Shown piece after piece: positions 8,364 through 16,472 of a stretch of 64,000 nucleotides of DNA. The notes below the pieces were generated by a model that was given only the letters and a program-made list of their open reading frames with translations, was not told the origin of the DNA and searched no databases. Position numbers and translations under genes: made by a program. Every line of letters starts with the position of its first letter. The stretch's first letter is position 1. The DNA is from Burkholderiales bacterium. GTDB lineage: Bacteria; Pseudomonadota; Gammaproteobacteria; Burkholderiales; WYBJ01. The stretch spans positions 1 to 64,000 of the forward strand of contig JALHQN010000024.1 of NCBI GenBank assembly GCA_022841915.1, in the 5' to 3' direction.

Positions 8364-8451
8364 GCCTAGCAGCCCTGGGCCGTTGCGCCGCAGGCTCTTC
8401 CCTCGTCCATAAGTTTGTAAGTTGGATCAATGGCCTAGCACGGCCTTGGGC
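8364..8451 (+). repeat. Imperfect direct repeat upstream of the sigma-54 promoter
   Basis: GCCTAGCA followed by GCCCTGGGC (8364-8380) recurs as GCCTAGCA followed by CGGCCTTGGGC (8433-8451), 69 bases apart. The second copy abuts the -24 element. The copies could be binding sites for the upstream activator or for another regulator; no experimental analogue is known to me. Confidence 0.35.
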
Positions 8452-8453
8452 AA

Positions 8454-8469
8454 TGGCACGCATGTTGCA
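8454..8469 (+). promoter_or_regulatory. Sigma-54 (-24/-12) promoter of the eCIS operon
   Basis: TGGCACG-CATG-TTGCA matches the sigma-54 consensus TGGCACG-N4-TTGCW at every specified position and with the correct spacing. Transcription should begin near 8481, about 26 bases before the first gene. It lies between a sigma-54 activator gene and the eCIS operon, reading into the latter. Confidence 0.9.
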
Positions 8470-8506
8470 CCCTGGGTGCATCCGAGAGTCGGAATGGAGC
8501 GGCTCC

Positions 8507-8746
8507 ATGGGTGATGGCGACGATATGGTTCAAGCGGTGGCAGCTTCGTTGGTGGCGTACGTGACTCGTCATCCCGAGGCGGCCGACAGCATCGAAGGCA
8601 TTCGCCGTTGGTGGCTGCCCGCAGGCACGGTCGCGAGCGCCGCCGACGTGGAGGCTGCGTTGAATTGCCTGGTTCTCGCAGGGATCCTGGCAACGCGACG
8701 GCTGCCCGACCGCGGCGTGCTGTATTCGCGGCGCCGTGATCGATGA
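8507..8746 (+). CDS. Small winged-helix-like protein, first gene of the eCIS operon
   Basis: This 79-residue protein is probably cytosolic. It has the pattern 'VTRHPEAADSIEGIRRWWL' followed by a helix and 'LVLAGILATRRLPDRGVLY', which looks like a short winged-helix: two helices, then a beta hairpin. Proteins with the same 'HP.A.D..EGI..WWL' pattern occur beside contractile-tail clusters, but I know of no tested function. GGAG lies 7 bases before the ATG, and the predicted sigma-54 transcript starts about 26 bases upstream. Being first in the operon, it could be an autoregulator or an assembly adaptor; both are guesses. Confidence 0.7.
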   Translation: MGDGDDMVQAVAASLVAYVTRHPEAADSIEGIRRWWLPAGTVASAADVEAALNCLVLAGILATRRLPDRGVLYSRRRDR

Positions 8747-8840
8747 GGCGGGCGGCGTCGATTCGGCAGAGCAACGATGGCGGCCTCGCCTGTCTGCCAC
8801 GATTGCGTGGCGCACGGCACTTTTCAAGGAGACGCAGCAA

Positions 8841-10724
8841 ATGGTCCAGGTGAGTTATCCGGGTGTTTACATCGTCGAGAAGCCCAGTGGCGTGCGCACG
8901 ATCACCGGGGTTGCAACGTCGATCGCGGCGTTCGTCGGCTTCACGCGCAAGGGCATCCCCGACAAGGCGGTGAAGCTCACGAGCTTCGCCGATTTCGAGC
9001 GCAGCCACGGTGGGCTGGATCGGGAGAGTCCGGTTTCCTATGCGGTACGGCAGTTCTTCTTGAACGGCGGGACGCAGGCCATCGTCGTCCGCGTGGCGGT
9101 CGGGCATGCGACGGCGGCATGGACCTTGCAAGATTCGGGGCCGGCCGACGTGATCGATGTGTCCGCGTCGAGTCCCGGTACGTGGGGCAACGATCTGCGT
9201 CTGACCGTGCAGACCACGGGCGTGCGCAATCCGGATGCCGACTTCAATCTGGTCGTCTCGCAATTGCAGGCCGATGGCGCCACGCTGGTGCCGATCGAAG
9301 TCCATCGCAATCTGAGCCTGGATGCGAACTCGGCGCAGTACGTCGAATCGGTGGTCAACAATGCCTCGGCTGCAGTGCGGGTCACCCGTCGCGGCGGACT
9401 CGCGTTCGGCGGCACCGGTTACGCAGTCAGCACCAACATCGCGTTTCCGCTGGCACCGGGCAATACGACCATAGGCGGCACGGCGGACGGCAACACCCCC
9501 TTCCTGCTGACGCTGGCGGGCGCGCCGTGGAACAACATCGGCGATCTCGTGACTTCGGTCAACGATGCGATCACCGCGGCGGGGCTCGCGGGGCGGTTGC
9601 AGGCCACGGAAAGCGGCGCCGACGGCGGCGCGGGTGCCGGTCACGTGCGCATCGCATCGACCACGCCGGGCGAATCGTCCGCCGTGGTCATCGCGGGCGG
9701 GGCTTTCGGCGGGCTTTCGGCGTCCGCGCAACTGGGTCTGGCCAACGGTGGGCGGGAGTTCACCGGTGCAGCGGCCCATCGGCCGACGGCGGTGAACAAT
9801 GTCGCGCCTTCGACCTCGGGCGCGGACGGATCGCGCGGCGGCCCCAACGATCTGGTCGGCGTCGAGTCCGCGAAAACCGGCATGTACGCCTTGCTCGACG
9901 TCGATCTGTTCAACATCTTGTGCATTCCCGAGACGTTCGAGATGACCGCTGGCCAGGAGGCTGGCGTCATTCCGCCGGCGGTCGCGCTATGCGAGCAGCG
10001 GCGCGCTTTCTACATCGTCGATGCGCCTTCCGACCGCACACTCTCCGACATCGGCGCCTGGGCGAATGCCACGAGCCAGTCCCGTAACGCCGCCACGTAC
10101 TTCCCCGCCGTGCGCATCGTCGATCCGCTCGACGGCTTGCGGCCGCGCGTCATGGCGCCTTCCGGGACGCTCGCAGGCGTGTACGCGCGCACCGATGCTT
10201 CGCGCGGGGTGTGGAAGGCGCCTGCCGGCACCGACGCGACGCTGAACAACGTGCTCGATCTGGCGCTGCCGGTGAACGATTTGGAGAACGGCCAGATCAA
10301 TCCCCTCGGGGTGAACGTGCTGCGCACCTTTCCGGCCTACGGTCGTGTGGCCTGGGGGGCGCGCACCATGAAGGGCGCGGATGCGCAGGCCGACGAATAC
10401 AAGTACATACCGATCCGGCGCTTGGCCCTCTTCCTCGAAGAGAGTCTGTATCGCGGCACGCAGTGGGTGGTGTTCGAGCCCAACGACGAGCCGCTGTGGG
10501 CGCAGATCCGATTGAACCTCGGCGCCTTCATGCATGGACTCTTCCGCCAGGGCGCTTTCCAGGGCACGACGCCCCAGGAAGCCTACTTCGTGAAGTGCGA
10601 CAAGGAGACCACGACCCAGGCAGACCGCAATCTGGGCATCGTCAACATCCTGGTCGGCTTCGCGCCGCTCAAGCCCGCGGAATTCGTCGTCATCACCATT
10701 CAGCAGATCGCAGGCGATCTCTAA
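8841..10724 (+). CDS. Contractile tail sheath protein
   Basis: This is the sheath subunit that stacks as hexameric rings around the inner tube and contracts to drive it forward. It is 627 residues long. The N-terminus 'YPGVYIVEKPSGVRTITGV' and the following 'FVGFTRKG' are typical of phage and eCIS sheaths. The central 350 residues form a variable, Gly-rich, surface-type insertion. The C-terminal sheath domain carries 'EESLYRGTQWVVFEPND', 'LWAQIRLNLGAFMHGLFRQG' and 'LGIVNILVGFAPLKPAEFV'. AAGGAGA lies 8 bases before the ATG. Only one sheath paralogue is present, unlike Afp and PVC clusters, which carry three. Confidence 0.96.
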   Translation: MVQVSYPGVYIVEKPSGVRTITGVATSIAAFVGFTRKGIPDKAVKLTSFADFERSHGGLDRESPVSYAVRQFFLNGGTQAIVVRVAVGHATAAWTLQDSGPADVIDVSASSPGTWGNDLRLTVQTTGVRNPDADFNLVVSQLQADGATLVPIEVHRNLSLDANSAQYVESVVNNASAAVRVTRRGGLAFGGTGYAVSTNIAFPLAPGNTTIGGTADGNTPFLLTLAGAPWNNIGDLVTSVNDAITAAGLAGRLQATESGADGGAGAGHVRIASTTPGESSAVVIAGGAFGGLSASAQLGLANGGREFTGAAAHRPTAVNNVAPSTSGADGSRGGPNDLVGVESAKTGMYALLDVDLFNILCIPETFEMTAGQEAGVIPPAVALCEQRRAFYIVDAPSDRTLSDIGAWANATSQSRNAATYFPAVRIVDPLDGLRPRVMAPSGTLAGVYARTDASRGVWKAPAGTDATLNNVLDLALPVNDLENGQINPLGVNVLRTFPAYGRVAWGARTMKGADAQADEYKYIPIRRLALFLEESLYRGTQWVVFEPNDEPLWAQIRLNLGAFMHGLFRQGAFQGTTPQEAYFVKCDKETTTQADRNLGIVNILVGFAPLKPAEFVVITIQQIAGDL

Positions 10725-10739
10725 TAGCGGAGTCGGACC

Positions 10740-11258
10740 ATGGCCCAGTTCTCAGTCAATACGCATCGCTTCGATCCTTACAAGAACTTCAAGTTTCGCA
10801 TCAAGTGGGATGGCCGCTACGTCGCCGGCGTGAGCAAGGTCAGCGCGCTCAAGCGCATCACCGAGGTGGTCGAGCATCGCGAGGGCGGCGATCCGTCGAT
10901 GACACGCAAGTCGCCCGGGCGCAGCAAGTACGAGGCGATCACGCTCGAGCGCGGCGTCACGCACGATCTGGAATTCGAGGCCTGGGCCAACAAGGTCTGG
11001 AATGTCAGCGCGGGGCTCGGCGCCGAGGTGAGCCTTAAGGATTTTCGCAAGGACGTGATCCTGGAGGTCTACAACGAGACCGGTCAGGTGGTGCTGGCCT
11101 ACAAGATCTATCGCTGCTGGGTGTCGGAGTTCCAGTCCTTGCCGGAGCTCGACGCCAATGCCAACGCCATTGCGATCCAGACCCTGAAGCTCGAGAACGA
11201 GGGCTGGGAGCGCGATACCGCAGTGACCGAACCGACTGAACCGGCGCTGGGCGCCTGA
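10740..11258 (+). CDS. Contractile tail inner-tube protein
   Basis: This 172-residue protein belongs to the T4 gp19-like tube family (Afp1/Pvc1-like). It forms the hexameric rings of the inner tube propelled by the sheath. The typical features are 'FDPYKNFKFRIKWDGRYVAGVSKVSAL', here seen in part as 'NFKFRIKWDG' near residue 18, 'EHREGGDPS' and 'YEAITLERGVTHD' in the middle, and a C-terminal 'ALKLENEGWERD'-like end ('LKLENEGWERD'). It follows the sheath by 15 bases. A single copy is present; some eCIS have two tube paralogues. Confidence 0.95.
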   Translation: MAQFSVNTHRFDPYKNFKFRIKWDGRYVAGVSKVSALKRITEVVEHREGGDPSMTRKSPGRSKYEAITLERGVTHDLEFEAWANKVWNVSAGLGAEVSLKDFRKDVILEVYNETGQVVLAYKIYRCWVSEFQSLPELDANANAIAIQTLKLENEGWERDTAVTEPTEPALGA

Positions 11259-11286
11259 TCGTCGGCCGCTGTCACCCGACACGCCC

Positions 11287-12030
11287 ATGCAAACCCGCCT
11301 CGGAACGCACGCCATGCGACCGCTGGGACAGCTCGGCGACCTCGACATCGACTTCGCCGGCACCGACCGTCCGCGCCTGGTCACCGCGCTGCTCGCCCGC
11401 TTCGGCGAGCGGGGCGAGCCTTCGTACTGGTGGTCCCGTCCGGTCGGCGAGCGCATCGCAGCGCTGTTGCGTCTGGTGGCGCTCACCGAAGGGCGTGACG
11501 AGTTGTCCTTGAGCGCACGCTGCACGGTGCCCGAGTGCGTCGAGTTGTTCGAATTCACGCTGCCGCTGCACCGGTTGGCCGAGCCCGACGGCGACGACGG
11601 TCCGGTCACGGCGACCCTCGAGAGCGGCGCGCTCGTGAGCCTGCGCCGCCCGACGGGCGAGGATTTGCAGCGCTGGCGGGATGCCCGGCCGGCTTCACGG
11701 GCGCAGGCGATCGAGTGGATGCTCGATGCCCTGGTGGTCGCGGGCGAATGCACGGCCGGAGACGAACCCGTGGTGACCGCCGCGCTGACCGAAGGCGATC
11801 CTCTGGTCGACTTCACCGTCGCTTGCCGGTGCCCGGCGTGCGGCATCGCCATCGATGTGGCCATCGATCTCGAGGAGTTGGCGCTGCGACGCCTCTCCGC
11901 CCAACAACGAGCGTTGCTGCAGCAGGTGCATAGGATGGCGTCTCACTACGGCTGGACGGAAGCCGAAGTCCTTGCGGTACCGCCGTCCCGCCGTGCGCGC
12001 TACCTCGCGCTCATCGAGGACGATCAATGA
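11287..12030 (+). CDS. eCIS/T4-like tail assembly protein with zinc-finger-like cysteines
   Basis: This 247-residue cytosolic protein occupies the slot taken in many eCIS clusters by a T4-like baseplate or tail-assembly chaperone. It has 'RPVGERIAALLRLVALTE' near residue 58, and two cysteine clusters, 'CTVPEC' near 79 and 'CRCPAC' near 180, that could bind one zinc ion. The C-terminal helix 'YGWTEAEVLAVPPSRRARYL' is the most family-like part. Function as an assembly chaperone is inferred from position and pattern only. The start could also be the internal ATG at 11314. Its stop overlaps the next start (ATGA). Confidence 0.6.
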   Translation: MQTRLGTHAMRPLGQLGDLDIDFAGTDRPRLVTALLARFGERGEPSYWWSRPVGERIAALLRLVALTEGRDELSLSARCTVPECVELFEFTLPLHRLAEPDGDDGPVTATLESGALVSLRRPTGEDLQRWRDARPASRAQAIEWMLDALVVAGECTAGDEPVVTAALTEGDPLVDFTVACRCPACGIAIDVAIDLEELALRRLSAQQRALLQQVHRMASHYGWTEAEVLAVPPSRRARYLALIEDDQ

Positions 12031-12893
12031 CGGGCTACTTCGATGCATTGCTCCGCTCTGGGGGCATGCTCAGCGACCAGCGCTCGGTGACGAGTCCAGT
12101 GGCACGCGCCGAAGCGGAACCGCTCGCCCAAGAATCGGAGCAGTTCGACCGCACACCGCCTGCAGCGGATGTTCCGATGCCGTTGCCATCGACGCCACCA
12201 CGACTCCCGGGGCGCAAGACCGCAGAGTTCGAACCGACGCACGAGGCTGTCGAGGAGGGGTTCGCGCGCACCGATGCACCGCTTGCTGCCTCGCCCTCGG
12301 AGCCGTCGCTTGGTACGACCGAGTTCCCGGGTGCTCACGTGTCGGCACGGCCTTCGGGGGGTGTTGCAGAGGACGTCGGTCGCACCCTGGTAAAAGCGGC
12401 GCTGCGCTGGGTCGCGGCAGCACCGAAGCAGGCGCACACGGCGAGCGAGCCATCCCCGGCACATACCGACGCGATGTCCGCCAGTCAGCCTCGAGCCGAA
12501 CGTACAGCCTTCGCTATCGACCGGGAGTCGAACGAAATGCGGGCGGCCACTACGGAAGCTCCATTCCGACAGCATTCCGATGATCGAGGCCCGCTGTCTG
12601 CCCGAATCCTGCCTTCCGAGCATGCGCTGGCGGGCGGCGTCGAGCGGGCCGTCGGCCGGGCTGCCGACATGGCTTCGCCCGTAAATCGCCCCACTGTCTC
12701 CAAGCCGCGCGACGAGACGGTCGAGGTGTCGATCGGCGCGATCCATGTTCGGGTCGATGCGCCGCAGACGCGCGCGGGCGCGATGACAACGACGCCCCGG
12801 GCGAATTCGCCACTTCCAGGCGCAGTCCGTGCCAGGTCGGAGAACGCGCCCCACAATAGCCGCCTCGCACGGCGCGGCTTGCGCAGGATCTGA
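12027..12893 (+). CDS. Low-complexity eCIS protein of unknown function
   Basis: This 288-residue protein overlaps its upstream neighbour by four bases. Nearly all of it is Ala/Glu/Pro/Arg/Thr-rich and looks disordered. Only the ends look ordered: 'TGYFDALLRSGGM' at the start and 'VEVSIGAIHVRVDAP' with a basic tail 'RLARRGLRRI' at the end. A comparable C-terminal beta-strand plus basic tail occurs in equivalently placed genes of other eCIS clusters. I do not recognise a domain. It has no long helices, so it is a poor candidate for a tape measure. It may be an assembly linker or a tail-associated scaffold. Confidence 0.6.
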   Translation: MTGYFDALLRSGGMLSDQRSVTSPVARAEAEPLAQESEQFDRTPPAADVPMPLPSTPPRLPGRKTAEFEPTHEAVEEGFARTDAPLAASPSEPSLGTTEFPGAHVSARPSGGVAEDVGRTLVKAALRWVAAAPKQAHTASEPSPAHTDAMSASQPRAERTAFAIDRESNEMRAATTEAPFRQHSDDRGPLSARILPSEHALAGGVERAVGRAADMASPVNRPTVSKPRDETVEVSIGAIHVRVDAPQTRAGAMTTTPRANSPLPGAVRARSENAPHNSRLARRGLRRI

Positions 12894-12895
12894 GC

Positions 12896-14065
12896 ATGGC
12901 GCTCCAGGATTCCGCCAGGGCGATCGGGGCGGTGACCCGGCTTCTGCAGGATCACCTGATCCGCCGCGGGTTCGACGTTGCCATCGGCAAGCCCGAAGAT
13001 GCCGCCAGAACCAACACCAACGCCAAGCTGAATCTCTTCCTCTACGAAGCCGGGTTCGACGCCCACTTGCGCAACCTGACCCTGCACGAAGGCGCGCCGC
13101 CCCCCCTGTGGCTGGTGCTGAAGTTCCTGCTGACCGCCTTCGATGCCGCGGAGAACAGCGATACGGCCGCCGCGCACGACCTCCTCGGACGAGGCATCGC
13201 CGCCCTGCACGAGATCAACATCCTGCGCCTCGATGCGCTGGTCGCGCTTGACGTGCGCCTCGCGCTGGAGAGCAACCCGGAGCCGCTCAAGATCACGTTC
13301 GACGAGTCGAGCGCGGATCTGCTCTCCAAGATCATGCAAGGCACCGATGAGCGCTATCGTTTGTCCGCCGCGTTCCAGGTGCGGCCGGTGATGATCGTCC
13401 CCGGCGTGTTGCCGCGCGCATCGCTGCTCGTGGGTGTCGATTACACGACCGCGCCCGAAACCGTGATCGGCGAGGAAGGGATACAGATCGATGTGCTTCC
13501 TTCGATGGGCGCCCGGCTGACGCGGCTGGAGCCGGCGCGTTTCGAAGCAGGCGAGCAACTGATCGTGTTCGGTGACGACATTGCCGGCGTGGAGATGGAA
13601 GTGGTGCTGGGCGATGTGATGCTGACCGTGGTCGAGCGACATGTCGACCGGCTCATCCTGACCGCCGAGGGCAGCCCCGGCGCGCCGATTGCATCGGGCA
13701 CGACGCTCTCGGCCGGGGAACTGCCCCTGCTGGTGCGGCGGCGGCTGTCGCCGACTCGCACGCGTGCCAGCAACCTGCTGGCGGCGCGGCTCTTGCCCAC
13801 GCTCGACAGCGCCGCGTTCGTCGCAGGCGACCTGCAGTTGCAAGGCCGTCTGCTCGGCACCGACAGCGACGACATCCTCGTGCTCCTTTATCGCGAAACC
13901 GATGGCGCAACGGTGCACAGGTTCGACGCCGTGACGACGGCCGTCGATCAGCAGACGCTCATCGTGCCCGGCGCGCAGGCGGTCGTTCCGGCCGGCACTT
14001 ATCGGATCATCCTGCAAGTCAACAACCAGCAGGCGAAGTCCAGTCCGCGCGTGGTGGTGCCATGA
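12896..14065 (+). CDS. DUF4255 (Pvc16-like) tail terminator/cap protein
   Basis: This 389-residue protein has an N-terminal DUF4255 domain, the Afp16/Pvc16 family, which caps the distal end of the sheath and tube and ends polymerisation. Signs are 'AVTRLLQDHLIRRGFDV', 'LNLFLYEAGFDAHLRNL' near residue 43 and 'FLLTAFDAAENSDTAAAHDLLG' (seen in part near 85). The second half (residues 200-389) looks like two immunoglobulin-like/IPT beta domains ('PARFEAGEQLIVFGDDIAG'), an extension often present in this family. It begins 2 bases after the previous stop and overlaps the AAA gene (ATGA). Confidence 0.85.
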   Translation: MALQDSARAIGAVTRLLQDHLIRRGFDVAIGKPEDAARTNTNAKLNLFLYEAGFDAHLRNLTLHEGAPPPLWLVLKFLLTAFDAAENSDTAAAHDLLGRGIAALHEINILRLDALVALDVRLALESNPEPLKITFDESSADLLSKIMQGTDERYRLSAAFQVRPVMIVPGVLPRASLLVGVDYTTAPETVIGEEGIQIDVLPSMGARLTRLEPARFEAGEQLIVFGDDIAGVEMEVVLGDVMLTVVERHVDRLILTAEGSPGAPIASGTTLSAGELPLLVRRRLSPTRTRASNLLAARLLPTLDSAAFVAGDLQLQGRLLGTDSDDILVLLYRETDGATVHRFDAVTTAVDQQTLIVPGAQAVVPAGTYRIILQVNNQQAKSSPRVVVP

Positions 14066-16209
14066 GCGCGCGCACGCTGCAAAAGGAGAGGACGGACGCC
14101 CCCGTGGCATTCATGCCGAACCTGCGCGGCGAGGACCCCAGCGCGCAGTACTGGCTGCGACAGGCAACCCTGCGTCTGCGCAGAGAGATCTGCTGGTTGT
14201 GGCGCGAACGCGAACTCCAGGGCGCCAGACCTGAGCCGGGCGCGCCTATGCCGCCACCGGTGGACCGCGCGATCGAGGCGCTCGACCTCGTTCGCTACGA
14301 CGGCGACCGGCGCCGCTTCTTTGCCGACGATGTGACGGCGCGCCATCTCTCCGAAGCCATGAACGCGAGCCGACTGCCCAGCGCAGATGACGCGCATCGA
14401 GGTTCGTTCGGCTGGGTGGTACACCGTCTGCGGCTTGCCCCGATCGAATGCTTCGTGCTGGCTGTCGCGCTGCTGCCGATCGTGGATAGCGCGGCCGGGC
14501 AAGTGCTCTCGACCTGCCTGAACGATCCGAACCGACAAGCGCCTACGCTGGGCCTGGTGCAGCGATTGTGGGATCGTCCCGACGAGGTAATGCGCTGCTT
14601 CGACCCCGCCCATCCGTTGCTGCGGTACGGGCTGATCTCGTTCGGTCCCGGCTCACCGACGGGCGGCGATTGGCACGCCCCGTTGGCGGTGCCCGCCTTG
14701 GTCGCTCGCCAACTGCTGTTTCCGGGCGACGAACTGCCTGCTGCCCTGGAAAAGGTGAGCCCCGGTCTGCTGCCGCAAGCTCTGACGACCGGCGCACTGG
14801 CACGCATCAAAGCAGCATTGGATGGCGAGGATGGTCGTGGCATGCGGGTCGTCCCGATGGTCGGCGTGCCCGGCGCCGCGCTCGACGCTGTAGTCGCCGC
14901 GTGCGCGCAGCGCGACGGCATGGACGTTGTCCGCCCTAGCAGCACCTTGTCCCGAGAGCACCTCGCGCAGGCGCTCAGTGCCGCATGGCTGCGCGGTCTG
15001 GCCGTGTATCTGCCTGTATCGGCCCTGAACGAAGCCGCTGCGCATCACGACGCCCCGGCGATATCGCTGCCCCTGCCTGGCTTGCCGCTCACCGTGTTCG
15101 TGGGTGTGCATGATCGAAGCGAACTGAGAGGCCTCGATGCTGCGCTTCCCGCTGTCGCGGTGCCGGCGCTCGGTCATGCGGAACGGCTGCAATGCTGGGA
15201 GCGCGCGTTGGGTGCCGAGGGCGTGGATCCGATCTTGCCGGAACTTGCGCGTCGCTACCGTTACGACGAAGCGGCCATCGCGCGCGTCGGGGCTGAACTG
15301 AAGTCGTTGGGAAGGCGGCCCACAGGCGACGAGGTGCTGGCTGCCGCGCGCGCAGATCTCGATCTCGGCACTTTGGCGCAGTCGGTCGATCCGCGGTTCT
15401 CGCTGGCCGAACTCATGCTGCCGAGCGCACAGGAAACTCAGGTGCGCGAGATCGTCGCCGCGATGAGCAACCTCACTCGGGTGCATTACGAATGGGGCAC
15501 GGCGAGAGCTTGGAACGAGAGCGGGCTCGCGGTGTTGTTCCATGGCCCGCCCGGCACCGGGAAGACGATGGCGGCCGAGGCGCTCGCCACCGAACTCGCG
15601 ATGCCTTTGTACCGCATCGATCTGTCGCAGGTGGTCAACAAGTACATCGGCGAGACCGAGAAGAATCTGAGCCGCTTGTTCGACGCGGCAGACAGCGCCG
15701 ATGTCATCCTGTTCTTCGATGAAGCCGATGCGCTCTTCGGCAAGCGGACCGAGGTCAAGGACGCACACGACCGCTACGCGAACCTGGAAATCAGCTATTT
15801 GCTCGAGCGCATGGAGCGTTTCAAGGGCCTCGCCATCCTCGCCACCAATCGCAAGAAGGATCTGGACGAGGCCTTCCTGCGGCGCCTGCGTTTCGTCGTG
15901 GAGTTTCCGCTGCCCGGTGCGGCCGAGCGGTTGCGCATCTGGCGCAGCGTCATCCCTGCCGGGGTCGATGCCAGCGAGGTGGACTTCGAATTTCTATCGC
16001 AACGATTCTCGCTGGCGGGCGGCCACATTCGCGCCATCGTGTTTCAGGCGTGCCTGCAAAGTGCGTCCGAAGGCGCGCCGCGCGCCCTCGCCATGTCAGC
16101 GATCGTGCGAGCCGTTCAGCGCGAGTTCGACAAGCTCGACCGAGCCAGCAGTCTCGATCAGTTCGGCCCCTACGCCGATCTGGTCGCCTCGCAAAGGAGT
16201 ACGCGATGA
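14062..16209 (+). CDS. AAA+ ATPase of the eCIS (Afp15/Pvc15-like)
   Basis: This 715-residue AAA+ ATPase is conserved in nearly all eCIS clusters; in PVCs the homologue is needed for particle assembly or cargo loading. The N-terminal 450 residues are helical with a winged-helix-like portion and a degenerate ATPase-like half ('MVGVPGAALDAVVAAC' near residue 273). The C-terminal AAA module is intact: Walker A GPPGTGKT at residues 495-502, Walker B 'ILFFDEADALFG' near 550, sensor 1 'LAILATNRKKDLDEAF' and arginine fingers 'RRLRFVVEFPLP'. It is cytosolic. Start and stop overlap its neighbours by four bases each. Confidence 0.93.
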   Translation: MSARTLQKERTDAPVAFMPNLRGEDPSAQYWLRQATLRLRREICWLWRERELQGARPEPGAPMPPPVDRAIEALDLVRYDGDRRRFFADDVTARHLSEAMNASRLPSADDAHRGSFGWVVHRLRLAPIECFVLAVALLPIVDSAAGQVLSTCLNDPNRQAPTLGLVQRLWDRPDEVMRCFDPAHPLLRYGLISFGPGSPTGGDWHAPLAVPALVARQLLFPGDELPAALEKVSPGLLPQALTTGALARIKAALDGEDGRGMRVVPMVGVPGAALDAVVAACAQRDGMDVVRPSSTLSREHLAQALSAAWLRGLAVYLPVSALNEAAAHHDAPAISLPLPGLPLTVFVGVHDRSELRGLDAALPAVAVPALGHAERLQCWERALGAEGVDPILPELARRYRYDEAAIARVGAELKSLGRRPTGDEVLAAARADLDLGTLAQSVDPRFSLAELMLPSAQETQVREIVAAMSNLTRVHYEWGTARAWNESGLAVLFHGPPGTGKTMAAEALATELAMPLYRIDLSQVVNKYIGETEKNLSRLFDAADSADVILFFDEADALFGKRTEVKDAHDRYANLEISYLLERMERFKGLAILATNRKKDLDEAFLRRLRFVVEFPLPGAAERLRIWRSVIPAGVDASEVDFEFLSQRFSLAGGHIRAIVFQACLQSASEGAPRALAMSAIVRAVQREFDKLDRASSLDQFGPYADLVASQRSTR

Positions 16210-16472
16210 ACGGATCTGCACCGAAGCGGCGCGTTCACATCGATCGCATCGAGCTCGATCTGCGCGGTTTGTCGCCGGCCAAGGCGAATGAAGCGGCACG
16301 CGCGCTCGGGCCAGCGCTCGCGCGAGCGCTGGCGGGATGCGCGGTCCGCATTGCACCCGCCGAGAGCATCGATGCCGGCACGGTCCGCACCTTGTCGACG
16401 GCCGAGGCGCACACGCTGACCACGGCGATCGCGAATCGGATCGCACGCAAGGTCGGCGGGGAGGGGCGCTGA
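16206..16472 (+). CDS. Small conserved eCIS protein
   Basis: This 88-residue protein overlaps both neighbours (ATGA, then TGATG). It begins with a beta segment 'VHIDRIELDLRGLSP', followed by helices rich in Ala and Arg ('ALGPALARALAG'). Short proteins with this 'I..I.L.LRGLSP' start are found next to the LysM/gp53 baseplate gene in other eCIS clusters. I do not know a function; a baseplate accessory is the natural guess from position. Confidence 0.6.
   Translation: MNGSAPKRRVHIDRIELDLRGLSPAKANEAARALGPALARALAGCAVRIAPAESIDAGTVRTLSTAEAHTLTTAIANRIARKVGGEGR

Noticed and set aside
12103-12118. TGGCACG inside the tail gene region as a sigma-54 site
   Set aside because: No TTGC follows at the required distance, and it lies within coding sequence.
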